The notes under the pieces were generated by a model, which was not told the DNA's origin, ran no database searches, and was given only the letters and a program-made list of their open reading frames with translations. 64,000 bases of DNA. Origin: Leptospira stimsonii (GTDB lineage Bacteria > Spirochaetota > Leptospiria > Leptospirales > Leptospiraceae). The position numbers and the translations under genes are program-made. This document shows, piece by piece, positions 1 to 8,653 of the stretch. The DNA is taken from positions 248,001-312,000 of the forward strand of contig NZ_QHCT01000001.1 of assembly GCF_003545885.1 (NCBI RefSeq). The letters run 5' to 3'. The first letter of the stretch is position 1, and every line of letters starts with the position of its first letter.

Positions 1-29
1 TCCCAGCTCAGTTTTAAAGAAGGTAGTCT

Positions 30-527
30 ATGTACCAAAAATTTTTATTTTTCATCGCGGTTTGTATTCTTCTTACAAACTCAGGAAGTGTCATGAGCCA
101 AAACCAACCTAATTTTCCGGATTACGGAAATCCGATTCGTCTCGAAGTAGCGAAAAAAATCGTTCTCAAAGCGGAAGCGGAAGCCAAAAAAAACGGATGG
201 AAGATGGTCATCTCGATCGTGGATTCCGGCGGCAACTTGGTTTATCTTGAAAAAATCGACGGAACCCAATTCGGCTCGATAGACATCTCCCAAGGAAAGG
301 CGAAGTGTGCGGTCAATTTTAGGAGGCCGACGAAGGCGATGGAAGACTCCGTGGTCGCAGGCGGAATGGGCCTTCGTCTGATCGGTATTCCGGGAGTTTA
401 TCCTTTGGAAGGAGGAGAGTTGATTCTTCAGGATGGAAAGATCATCGGTGCGATCGGAGTTTCCGGAGGCACTTCAGCCCAAGACGGTCAAGTCGCGAGA
501 GCCGGATTGGAAGCCGTTAAAGAATAA
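30..527 (+). CDS. Exported GlcG/HbpS-family (DUF336) protein
   Basis: 165 aa. The N-terminus is a signal peptide: a hydrophobic stretch at residues 4-20 ending near SVMSQ, so the mature protein should be periplasmic. The rest is one GlcG/HbpS domain: an alpha helix rich in Lys/Ala/Glu (about residues 38-55), the VISIVDSGGNLV strand, then a Gly-rich C-terminus with GGMGLR, GVYPLEGGELI and the closing IGAIGVSGGTSAQDGQVARAG signature. Members of this family bind heme or cobalamin-like ligands or are of unknown role; the substrate here cannot be told. The ATG at 30 follows an AAGG-type ribosome site. It is convergent with the next gene, with a hairpin between them. Family assignment is firm; function is not. 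Confidence 0.85.
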   Translation: MYQKFLFFIAVCILLTNSGSVMSQNQPNFPDYGNPIRLEVAKKIVLKAEAEAKKNGWKMVISIVDSGGNLVYLEKIDGTQFGSIDISQGKAKCAVNFRRPTKAMEDSVVAGGMGLRLIGIPGVYPLEGGELILQDGKIIGAIGVSGGTSAQDGQVARAGLEAVKE

Positions 528-579
528 GCGACTTCCCTTCACCAAACGCGTGCTTTGCGAATATTCGCCGTAACGAGAA

Positions 580-624
580 AATGATCCGAGCAAATCGGAT
601 AGTACTAGGCTTGCTTGGATCATT
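580..624. terminator. Long inverted repeat between convergent genes
   Basis: The arms 580-593 (AATGATCCGAGCAA) and 611-624 (TTGCTTGGATCATT) pair over 14 bp with a single G-T wobble and a 17-base loop. It lies between two convergent genes, which suits a shared transcription terminator. There is no clear T-run, so Rho-independent action is uncertain. Confidence 0.5.
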
Positions 625-661
625 CGATGGGAACGAAAATTCAATTCATTGATTCGAAATT

Positions 662-1069
662 TCAGAGATGTCGAATTTCTGCGGGTTGCGATCTCCAGTT
701 GTTGTGACGACCGTCCGCGTACCAGAGCGGCGCTTCCACTAATTCGCCAGGCTCAAGGTCGTCCAATGTGGATAAACTCACACTGATAAAGTCTCCGCCG
801 ATTTCTTCGATATAACCTTCGGTACAGATTCGAACTCCGCAGTTCTTACAAAATTTATGATTTGCGCTCATTGTCCCGAATTGATAATTTCCCAAATCCT
901 CTTTTCCGGAAAGAAGACGAAACGCGGAAGGTTTTATCATCGCGCTCCAATTTCTTACTTTACTGCAAAATGTGCAGTTACACTTGGAAGTACCCAGGGA
1001 AAGATCGATATCCACTTCGAATTTTATTCTTCCGCAGTGACAGCTACCGTTGTATTTTTTTAAACTCAT
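662..1069 (-). CDS. GFA family (CENP-V/GFA domain) zinc-binding protein
   Basis: 135 aa. It carries the cysteine pattern of the GFA (glutathione-dependent formaldehyde-activating enzyme-like) fold: CHCG near residue 10, CNCTFC near residues 30-35 and CKNCG near residues 74-77, which bind structural and catalytic zinc in characterised members. Length is normal for the family. The start at 1069 has an AGGA box upstream. Most bacterial members have no proven formaldehyde role, so the substrate is open. It stands alone, with about 235 A/T-rich bases before the regulator downstream on the other strand. Confidence 0.85.
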   Translation of the reverse strand: MSLKKYNGSCHCGRIKFEVDIDLSLGTSKCNCTFCSKVRNWSAMIKPSAFRLLSGKEDLGNYQFGTMSANHKFCKNCGVRICTEGYIEEIGGDFISVSLSTLDDLEPGELVEAPLWYADGRHNNWRSQPAEIRHL

Positions 1070-1304
1070 ACTGGATTCCTATTCGTTATTTTTCTATTTC
1101 GAAGTTTTAGTTTTTTCCTATTTGAGTTTCAACTTTTAAAGTTTTCAACGTTGCTATTTTTTTTAAACGATTTCTCCTTTCTTTTCGAATGTTGTCAAAA
1201 ACTGTCATATATTTTCATTCTTCCTTTGTTCCTGCGATTTTTTTTCTCCGAGCGATTCAATACTCCTTATTATAGAATTCAAAAAACTCATTGAGCGTGA
1301 TTCG

Positions 1305-2144
1305 ATGATTGATTTAATAGATTTCAGAATGAGAGTAAAAGAAGACAAACCGCGGGGCGTTTTAAAAACGGAAAAGGATACGAACGATCTGATTCATGCT
1401 CGTTATTTGCCGAGTCCAAGTTTGGATTTTTTTATAGAACATCATTGGACAGTGGAATGGGATCTCCGAGGTAAAGAACCAAGACTCGCTGAAACATTAC
1501 CTCATCCGAGTATTCATCTTGTTATCGATAAGAATCAATCAAGAATACAAGGAATCCTAGAAGGAAAATTCTCATACCTGTTAAAAGATTCCGGAAAAGT
1601 CTGGGGAGTAAAATTCAAACCCGGATCGTTTTTTCCATTCTATCAAAAACCGGTTCATACGATTCGGAATCGTTCTATTCCGATCGATTCCGTCTTCTCA
1701 GAGGATTTACTCAGTTTAGAAAAAGCCATTCTTTCCGCAAAGAACGATCAAGAAAGATTGGAAACAATGGAACAAATGCTGTTACGGAATCTTCCTCCCT
1801 TAGATGAAAACGTTCTTTGGATCCAAGAAGTCATCCAATACATTCTCAAAAATCCGAACGTGCATAAAGTCGATGATTTAGCAAATCGCCTCCGTATGAA
1901 CAAGAGAACACTCCAACGCCAGTTTAGTCGCTACGTTGGAGTCACACCCAAATGGGTGATTCAAAGATATCGATTGCATGAGGCCGCGGAAAGATTGGAG
2001 AACGGTCAAGACGTAGACGGAATTCAACTCGCTTTGGATCTGGGCTATTTTGATCAGGCGCACTTTATCAAGGATTTCAAAACGATCGTCGGAAAATCAC
2101 CCGAACAATATTCAAAATTACTAAAGCTTCGAAAAGAATTTTAA
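1305..2144 (+). CDS. AraC family transcriptional regulator
   Basis: 279 aa. The C-terminal ~100 residues form the two-HTH AraC/XylS DNA-binding domain: VDDLANRLRMNKRTLQRQF is the first recognition helix region, and the second follows with LALDLGYFDQAHFIKDF and GKSPEQYSK. The N-terminal part (about residues 30-150; LPSPSLDFFIEHHW and ETLPHPSIHLV) matches the DUF6597-type sensor domain usual in this subfamily. An alternative ATG lies eight codons in (1329). It is divergent from the GFA-family gene, so it may regulate that gene or itself; the ligand is unknown. Confidence 0.88.
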   Translation: MIDLIDFRMRVKEDKPRGVLKTEKDTNDLIHARYLPSPSLDFFIEHHWTVEWDLRGKEPRLAETLPHPSIHLVIDKNQSRIQGILEGKFSYLLKDSGKVWGVKFKPGSFFPFYQKPVHTIRNRSIPIDSVFSEDLLSLEKAILSAKNDQERLETMEQMLLRNLPPLDENVLWIQEVIQYILKNPNVHKVDDLANRLRMNKRTLQRQFSRYVGVTPKWVIQRYRLHEAAERLENGQDVDGIQLALDLGYFDQAHFIKDFKTIVGKSPEQYSKLLKLRKEF

Positions 2145-2699
2145 GAAATCGGATGCATAATTCTTAGAAGAATTCATATTCTACTCATAGAATCTTCTTT
2201 TCTCGTTTCGATCTTTTCGAACTCATCGTTACGAAACAATGTCTGTTTAGCAAACATCGGCTTTCTCCCTTCCGATTCAAAAAACGCAAAACTGAAATTG
2301 AAAAATCAGCGCACAGTCAAGAACGGAAGCTTCAATTTGTAGGATGCATGAAAAATATTCTATGTAAGAATTTCATTCGATTCCTTCGTTTTTAATTAGA
2401 ATTCGAAAGAATAGGCCTCTTCTAAGCCGGAAAATGATAGTTAAAAAGGAATCAGCATCCGCCTTCGATGTCTTTTATTTCAAATCTGTGCTATCATTGT
2501 CTTCTTTCCTTCGCCTTAGCGATACACCGATTTTCAATCCGATTTTCTGTGAATCGAGTATCGATATTGAAATTCAATGCTAAAATAAAAGCGGGAAATC
2601 GTAATGAATTTCATTTTGTTAGAGCGAAATTTTCGAATTTAAAAGTTTATCGCGTCTGTTGAAAGAAGATCTTTCCTTCTTTTACCGAAACGAGAACGT
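2145..2699. other. 555-base gene-free stretch
   Basis: A/T-rich spacer between the AraC regulator and the first histidine kinase. A short open frame exists at 2468-2662, but it lacks a ribosome site and any recognisable motif, so I do not call a gene. No RNA gene or repeat was recognised. It may hold the kinase promoter. Confidence 0.5.
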
Positions 2700-4871
2700 A
2701 TGCTTCAACATTCTATAAATTCAACCATGCTCGCAAAAAAAGAACCGGCCATGTCATTTTTAGAATCGTTCTTAATTAAGCTTTTCCGATCTCCTGTCGG
2801 TTTAATCAAATCATTATTCGGAAATCAAATCCGTTCGAAAGGTTGGCTCGCTCTTTCCGACTCCGAGGAGCAGAGAAAAATCGAACTTCTTCTAAATCAT
2901 CTCTTTCAGGTTTTTGAAGAACTTTCTTCCGGCCAATCGCTTAAAGACATACTTCTTACCCTCACCTCAGCAATCGAAGAGTATCGTCCCGATATACATG
3001 CAAGCATTCTTTTGTTGGACAAGGATAGAATTACTCTTAGACACGGAGCCGCTCCGAGTTTGCCGAAAGAATACAACGAGAGCATTGATGGAATAAAGAT
3101 CGGCCCGAAAGTCGGATCCTGCGGGACGGCCGCTTTCACAAAAAAACTGATCGTTGTTGAAAACATTCAAACGGATCCCCTCTGGGAAAATTATCGCGAA
3201 CTAGCGGAAAGATTCCACTTGAGCTCCTGTTGGTCACATCCGATTCTTTCAACATCCAATCAGGTTTTAGGCACGTTCGCCCTCTATTACAACGAACCCA
3301 AAAAGCCTTCCGAGTTGGACTTGCGATTAATCCATTCACTTGCCCATATTGCCGGAATCGCGATCGAAAGAAAAAGAATCGAGGATCTCAAATCTGAAAG
3401 CGAAGCACGATATCGCTCGTTAGTCGAACAAGCATCGGATACAATTTTTCTCACGAACCAGGAAGGCAGATACGTTGAAATCAACCCGAGCGGCTGTGCG
3501 CTGTTAGGTTATACAAAGGAAGAATTCGAAAACCTTACGATTTGGGACGTAATCGAGCCGGAAGACCTTAAGAAAAATCCGCTTCGTCTGAAAGAACTTC
3601 GTACTGGAAAGCCGGTTTTGAGCGAAAGAAAATTAGTTCGTAAAGACGGAAGTATCGTTCCCGTTGAAATTAACGCAAAAATTTTGAAAAACGGTTTTTT
3701 ACAGGGTATCGTTCGAAATATTTCAGAAAGAAAGACAGCGGAAGAAATCGTTCGCCAGGCTCAAAAGATGGAGAGTATAGGATTGTTGGCAGGCGGAGTC
3801 GCTCACGATTTTAACAATCTTCTTACGATGATCATGGGAAGCGCGGAAGTGATGAAGTTACGGATCGAAAACAATTCGGATTTGAACAAACAGATTCTCC
3901 GAATTATCGAGGCGGCGAAAAGAGGAGGATCGATTACAAAACAACTTCTTCTTTTTTCAAGACCGGGTTCTTCCGAACTCAAACCGATTTCAATTTCGCA
4001 TATCATCCGGGAAGTCACGGATATACTTTCCTTTTCTCTTCCAAAAAATATTTCAATAGAAACAAAAATCGATCTTACAAACGGGATCATTCAAGGAGAT
4101 AGCGGTCATCTTCATCAAGTCATTCTAAACTTGGCCTTAAACGCGAGAGACGCGATGCCCGACGGCGGAAAAATTACGATCCGAGAAACGACCGCAAGAG
4201 GGGAAGAAGTTCGCAAAAAATATCCTTCTGGAAAGGCGACTGACTATGTTTGTATCTTAGTTAGCGATACCGGGAAGGGAATGAGTCCCGAAACAAAGCA
4301 AAGAATCTTTGAACCCTTTTTCACAACGAAAGAAAGGGGAAAAGGAACTGGTCTAGGACTTTCCATCGTCGATACGATTACAAAAAATCATTTCGGCTTC
4401 ATTGACGTCGAGTCGATTGCAAATAAAGGGACTACTTTTAAACTCTATTTTCCGGCAGTAAGTGCGACCGAATCCTCAAACTCGGAAAGTGGAAGACAAA
4501 TAACAAATCTCCATGCAAACGTTTTGATTGTCGACGACGAGACAATGGTCTTGGAAGTTTTGAAGGATATTCTTGAAATATCCGGTTGCAAAGTTTTTAC
4601 TGCGAATTCAGGAAAGGACGCTGTCGAAATATTTCAAAATCAAAGTCTTCAATTCGATCTTGTGATAACAGACTTAGGAATGCCTGAGATGAGCGGAGAC
4701 GCTCTTTTCCAAAAATTGAAAGAATTAAAATCAGATATCAAAGTCATCTTAACTTCAGGACATATCGAAAGGGACAAAAAAGACAGGCTTCTCTTTCAAG
4801 GTGTACAAGCCATTTTAGACAAACCTTATAAAATCGAAGAAGTACAGTCTGTGATTCGAAAGATTCTCTAA
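2700..4871 (+). CDS. Hybrid histidine kinase (GAF-PAS-HisKA-HATPase-REC)
   Basis: 723 aa, no clear membrane segment, so probably cytoplasmic. Domains in order: GAF at about 60-225 (HASILLLD, GSCGTAA, LSSCWSHPI); PAS at about 237-345 (RYRSLVEQASDTIF, GYTKEEF, RKDGSIVPVEI); HisKA with the phospho-acceptor in GGVAHDFNN (His369); HATPase with NARDAMPDGG, DTGKGM and GKGTGLGLS; and a C-terminal receiver with the DD pair and phospho-acceptor Asp658 in VITDLGMPEMSG. The signal is unknown. In-frame ATGs at 2727 and 2751 are other possible starts. A second kinase of the same subfamily follows 100 bases downstream, and no separate output regulator is adjacent. Confidence 0.9.
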   Translation: MLQHSINSTMLAKKEPAMSFLESFLIKLFRSPVGLIKSLFGNQIRSKGWLALSDSEEQRKIELLLNHLFQVFEELSSGQSLKDILLTLTSAIEEYRPDIHASILLLDKDRITLRHGAAPSLPKEYNESIDGIKIGPKVGSCGTAAFTKKLIVVENIQTDPLWENYRELAERFHLSSCWSHPILSTSNQVLGTFALYYNEPKKPSELDLRLIHSLAHIAGIAIERKRIEDLKSESEARYRSLVEQASDTIFLTNQEGRYVEINPSGCALLGYTKEEFENLTIWDVIEPEDLKKNPLRLKELRTGKPVLSERKLVRKDGSIVPVEINAKILKNGFLQGIVRNISERKTAEEIVRQAQKMESIGLLAGGVAHDFNNLLTMIMGSAEVMKLRIENNSDLNKQILRIIEAAKRGGSITKQLLLFSRPGSSELKPISISHIIREVTDILSFSLPKNISIETKIDLTNGIIQGDSGHLHQVILNLALNARDAMPDGGKITIRETTARGEEVRKKYPSGKATDYVCILVSDTGKGMSPETKQRIFEPFFTTKERGKGTGLGLSIVDTITKNHFGFIDVESIANKGTTFKLYFPAVSATESSNSESGRQITNLHANVLIVDDETMVLEVLKDILEISGCKVFTANSGKDAVEIFQNQSLQFDLVITDLGMPEMSGDALFQKLKELKSDIKVILTSGHIERDKKDRLLFQGVQAILDKPYKIEEVQSVIRKIL

Positions 4872-4970
4872 CGGTCCGTTACGAACCAAAGCTTTTTTAA
4901 CTAAGAAGGTATTCTACTCAGATTAATTGTTGCCTAAGCAATAACTCTAAAAAAAATTGGCCAGTGAGAT

Positions 4971-6185
4971 ATGTATTCTTATAACACCGAAAATTATTTC
5001 TGGGACCACAATGCAGGATCGAATCCCGGTTTTTCATTAGGAGATGCGATCAGTGTTGCGATTGAAAAAAGGCAAGACGAAACGGCAGTTCGTTATAGAA
5101 CCTTGGTCGAGCATTCAAAAGATATCGTTTTTTTTTCGGACGGTTTTGGAAAAATCTTAGAAATAAGCTCAAAGGCTCATCAACTACTGGGATATTATTC
5201 TGAAGAACTATTAACTCTTCGAATTTCGGACATAGTAGAAGAATCGGATAGAAAGCATCTATCTATTCTTACTGATCACCTATGCGGGAGCGATAACTCC
5301 ACTCTAAAAATAAATCTTATCCATAAACTCGGAAATCCCATTCCGGTTGAAATCAATTTCAAACGATTCTCGTACAATCGACTTCAAGGAACCATCCAAC
5401 CTTCTTCCGTTGCAGGTATCCCCTCCGATTTTTTAAAAAGAACGCAAAAGATGAATACTATTGGAGAGATCGTTGGAGGAATTTCCCACGACTTTAACAA
5501 CGTTTTAACGATTATCCTAGCTTGCGCACAACTCATGAAACTGAACGTAGAAAAGGATTCCGAATCGGGAAAACATTTACAGAGGATTATTGAAGCCTCT
5601 GACCGCGGAAGCTCCATCGCAAAACAACTCCTTTCATTTTCTCGACCCAATAGAAACGTGCTTAATCCCGTCTTAATATCCGGAATCATAAAAGAATTGA
5701 GTCAATCAGTTCCGTATCTAATGGGAAAAGGAATCAAAGTTGAATATATCGATCTCGCTCCTAACTCACGCGTATATGGGGATAGTTGTCAAATATACCA
5801 AGCAATTTTGAACTTACTTTTGAATGCGAAAGATGCAATGAATTGTAACGGAAGAATTAAGATAACACAATCCGTTATTTCCCAAGAAACGATTTTAGAA
5901 CGTTTCAAGTCGCCTAACTCAAAATACTATCTCCAATTGGAAATTTGGGATTCAGGCGAAGGTATGGACGAATTTACAAAAGAGAAAATCTTTCATCCGT
6001 TTTTCACCACAAAAGAGAACGGGAAAGGTACCGGACTCGGACTTGCTGTCGTGAAAACAATCATCGATGAACACTGCGGATTTATCGATTTTCAATCTAC
6101 TCCCGGAAAAGGAACTAGCTTCTTTTTGTTCTTTCCATTGTTTGAAGAATCCGCATCCGTTGAATTCGATCCGAGAATTATCTAA
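4971..6185 (+). CDS. Sensor histidine kinase (PAS-HisKA-HATPase)
   Basis: 404 aa. A PAS domain (about 45-140; RYRTLVEHSKDIVFFSD, LLGYYSEEL) is followed by HisKA with GGISHDFNN (phospho-acceptor His173) and an HATPase domain with NAKDAM, DSGEGMDE and GKGTGLGLAVV. It lacks the GAF domain and the receiver present in the kinase just upstream, but its core is closely similar (HDFNN..LT, FSRP, FHPFFTTKENGKGTGLGL), suggesting tandem duplication and loss. No partner response regulator is adjacent. It could phosphorylate the upstream receiver, but that is inference. Confidence 0.9.
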   Translation: MYSYNTENYFWDHNAGSNPGFSLGDAISVAIEKRQDETAVRYRTLVEHSKDIVFFSDGFGKILEISSKAHQLLGYYSEELLTLRISDIVEESDRKHLSILTDHLCGSDNSTLKINLIHKLGNPIPVEINFKRFSYNRLQGTIQPSSVAGIPSDFLKRTQKMNTIGEIVGGISHDFNNVLTIILACAQLMKLNVEKDSESGKHLQRIIEASDRGSSIAKQLLSFSRPNRNVLNPVLISGIIKELSQSVPYLMGKGIKVEYIDLAPNSRVYGDSCQIYQAILNLLLNAKDAMNCNGRIKITQSVISQETILERFKSPNSKYYLQLEIWDSGEGMDEFTKEKIFHPFFTTKENGKGTGLGLAVVKTIIDEHCGFIDFQSTPGKGTSFFLFFPLFEESASVEFDPRII

Positions 6186-6276
6186 AGAGTAATCCTATTT
6201 AAAAATGCGAAAGCAAAGCCTTCGTCTTCCCGCCTGAATTTCAAAACGCACAGCGGGAAAACGGAATATTCGACTT

Positions 6277-6573
6277 TCAGAATGGATGTTTTTTGTCGCA
6301 ATCGGCTTCACAGGAAGCTTTCGCACCAATACAAGTAAGCGGACTAAAAAGCACGCTCAAAAAAGAATTCGATGAACTCGAGGAAGTGCTTGAAGTGGAA
6401 GAACTGCTACTTTGCAAAAGGCTGGATATCAACAAAGAACCTGCGATACAATCCGATTCAGCGCTTTTACAGTAATTATCCTCGTAGCACTTCTGCCGAG
6501 GCGAAATTTCCGAGCACTGAAACGAAATTGCAATTAACGGAATGACTAAGACCATTGATATGTATTTTTTCAT
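6277..6573 (-). CDS. Small Ser-rich putative lipoprotein
   Basis: About 98 aa from the ATG at 6573 (a GTG at 6594 gives seven more residues). The N-terminus MKKYISMVLVIPLIAISFQC is a short lipoprotein signal ending in a spirochaete-type lipobox with Cys20. The mature part has a Ser/Thr run (SSSSSTSSTSSSSS) flanked by paired cysteines (CYEDNYC, DCIAG, CIGAKASCEADC). No known domain was recognised. It is convergent with the histidine kinase. The small size and low-complexity centre make the call moderate. Confidence 0.6.
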   Translation of the reverse strand: MKKYISMVLVIPLIAISFQCSEISPRQKCYEDNYCKSAESDCIAGSLLISSLLQSSSSSTSSTSSSSSNSFLSVLFSPLTCIGAKASCEADCDKKHPF

Positions 6574-6594
6574 TTTCACATGTTGAAATCGCAC

Positions 6595-7092
6595 GCGGTC
6601 TTATTGCAATAAATTATTCAATTCTGATACAGATGACATTATAATTCAGTTATTTTTCATCAAAGAAAAGTCACCATTCTTCCTTTCATTTCTAAGTTTT
6701 TTTTATTTTTTTTGTCCGCATCAAGGTCGCCAGGGGATATGATTATTTCGTTTCTGAATTCCGACCCACATATTCAAATATTATTATATTTGGTTGCGTT
6801 TCGGGTATTTTTTTAAGAACAAACTTATTCAATCGATCGTTCACCTCTTCTTCATTCTATCAAATTAACTTCTCGTTTTCGATTTGAAAAAGAAACAAAA
6901 AAGGATCCGAGTCCTCCTAAGCCGATTTTATTTTCAAAAAGACAATATTCAATTCTGTAAATTCGGAATTCCGAAACTGGAGGCGTTCTAAATCCAGAAC
7001 CTGGTAGGAATTTCTTAAAGATTTGAACTTATTTTCCTGAAAATCCATTTGTCCTAGTATGGAACTAGTAAAAACTGGTACCCGGAAAGCTT
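6595..7092. other. Long leader/spacer upstream of gcvT
   Basis: About 500 bases without a convincing gene. I looked for a glycine riboswitch, as is common ahead of gcvT in other bacteria, and did not recognise its conserved core. A short GGCGTT/AACCTGG-containing stretch at 6975-7010 is the only GC-richer part. The gcv promoter should lie here. Confidence 0.4.
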
Positions 7093-8208
7093 ATGTCCCA
7101 AGATAAAAAAACCCCTCTTTATGAATCCCATCGCGCACTCGGTGCAAAAATGATTCCATTCGGCGGCTGGGACATGCCCGTGCAGTATTCGGGGATCATC
7201 GCAGAACACAACGCTACCCGAGAAGCCGCCGGACTTTTCGACGTTTCTCATATGGGTGAAATCTTCGTTACTGGCAAACCGGATGCCATTCTCAATTTTT
7301 TAGAATCCGTTACCTGCAATTCGGTCGCTTCACTTTCCGAATTTCAAGTTCAGTACAACGCGGTTCTCAATGAAAAGGGCGGCCTTGTCGACGACGTTAC
7401 GATCTATAAATTTTCCCCTGAGAAATATATGATCTGCTCCAACGCCTCCAACTACGAAGCCGTAACCGCGCACTTACTCAAGTATCTTCCTGCAAAAGAC
7501 GTTCAAGTCGAAGACCAAAGTTTACGTTGGCATCAAATTGCGCTCCAAGGTCCGAAGGCGAACGAGATCCTTTCCAAATTCTTAGGAAAAGAATTGGATT
7601 CGATTAAGTATTATCACTTCGCAATTCTTCCTTTTCAAGGAGAAGAGATCATCGTCTCTAGAACCGGTTACACGGGAGAAGACGGTTTTGAAATCTATTC
7701 TTCCATTCCGATCGGACTCAAACTCTGGAAAGAAATTTTAGACTTCGGAAAATCCTTCGGTCTTCTCCCTTGCGGTCTTGGAGCAAGAGACACACTTCGT
7801 ATCGAAGCGAAGTATCCACTTTATGGTCACGAACTCAATGAGTCTTGGACTCCAATCGAGTCCGGAATCGGATGGATCGTTAAGGAAAAACAAATCCCTT
7901 TCTTTTCATCGGAAAAAATTCTTTCTCAAAAGAAGAATGGGGTTCCTTCGAAAATCGTCGCTTTTTCTCTTACGGAAGCCGGAGTTCCAAGAGAAAATTT
8001 CCGTGTATTGGATTCTCAAGGAAATGAAATCGGTAAAACAACTTCGGGAACATTTTCCCCTTCTTTGAAAAAGGGAATCGGCCTCGCTCTGATCTCCGCG
8101 GAAAAAATCAAAGACGGAGAACCGATTCAGATTGAAATCCGAGAACAACCGAAACAAGCTATCATTACTACAAAGCCTTTTATCCCAGGCAGTATCAGAA
8201 AAAATTAA
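7093..8208 (+). CDS. gcvT: Glycine cleavage system T protein (aminomethyltransferase)
   Basis: 371 aa, normal length. It transfers the methylene group from lipoyl-GcvH to tetrahydrofolate, releasing ammonia. Visible signatures: [12 protein letters not shown] near the N-terminus, the FDVSHMGEI motif, [22 protein letters not shown] in the folate-binding middle domain, [21 protein letters not shown], and the C-terminal barrel with [18 protein letters not shown]. It is the first gene of the gcvTHP operon, 14 bases ahead of gcvH. A GGAAAG-type ribosome site precedes the ATG. Confidence 0.97.
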   Translation: MSQDKKTPLYESHRALGAKMIPFGGWDMPVQYSGIIAEHNATREAAGLFDVSHMGEIFVTGKPDAILNFLESVTCNSVASLSEFQVQYNAVLNEKGGLVDDVTIYKFSPEKYMICSNASNYEAVTAHLLKYLPAKDVQVEDQSLRWHQIALQGPKANEILSKFLGKELDSIKYYHFAILPFQGEEIIVSRTGYTGEDGFEIYSSIPIGLKLWKEILDFGKSFGLLPCGLGARDTLRIEAKYPLYGHELNESWTPIESGIGWIVKEKQIPFFSSEKILSQKKNGVPSKIVAFSLTEAGVPRENFRVLDSQGNEIGKTTSGTFSPSLKKGIGLALISAEKIKDGEPIQIEIREQPKQAIITTKPFIPGSIRKN

Positions 8209-8222
8209 TTAGGAAACGGATC

Positions 8223-8615
8223 ATGGCAGAAACGCAAGCGCCCGCAGGATATCTCTTCTCGGAAAAACACGAATGGGTCAAAGTAGAAGGAGACGTTGCT
8301 CTCATTGGAATTTCAGACTTCGCACAGTCCGCGTTAGGCGACATCGTCTTCGTTGATCTTCCGAAAGCCGGAAAAACGATCAAACAATTTGAAACCTTTG
8401 GAACCATCGAATCGGTAAAAGCGGCCGAAGATTTATACGCTCCGATCGGCGGAGAAGTCATCGAATCCAATCCGGCTCTTTCCAAAAGCCCGGGAGAAGT
8501 AAACGCAAAACCTTTCGATTCTTGGATGATTAAGGTAAAAGGTTTCTCTCCTTCCGAACTCGAAAAACTTCTCAGTTCCGAAAAATACAAAACGTTCGTA
8601 GCAGGACTCGAATAA
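8223..8615 (+). CDS. gcvH: Glycine cleavage system H protein
   Basis: 130 aa. This is the lipoyl carrier of the glycine cleavage complex. The lipoylated lysine is Lys66 in [20 protein letters not shown], with the HEWVKVEG strand before it and the usual family length. The ATG follows an AGGA box. It sits between gcvT and gcvP in the same operon, so all three components except the shared L protein (Lpd) are made together. Confidence 0.97.
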   Translation: MAETQAPAGYLFSEKHEWVKVEGDVALIGISDFAQSALGDIVFVDLPKAGKTIKQFETFGTIESVKAAEDLYAPIGGEVIESNPALSKSPGEVNAKPFDSWMIKVKGFSPSELEKLLSSEKYKTFVAGLE

Positions 8616-8653
8616 CAGCAAAGTCTAATCTTGAGAATTCAAAGCAGGTGAAC

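Noticed and set aside
2468..2662. 64-codon frame between the AraC regulator and a kinase
   Set aside because: Low-complexity residues, no ribosome site or motif, noncoding-like composition.
6595..7092. Glycine riboswitch ahead of gcvT
   Set aside because: I could not locate the conserved core by eye.
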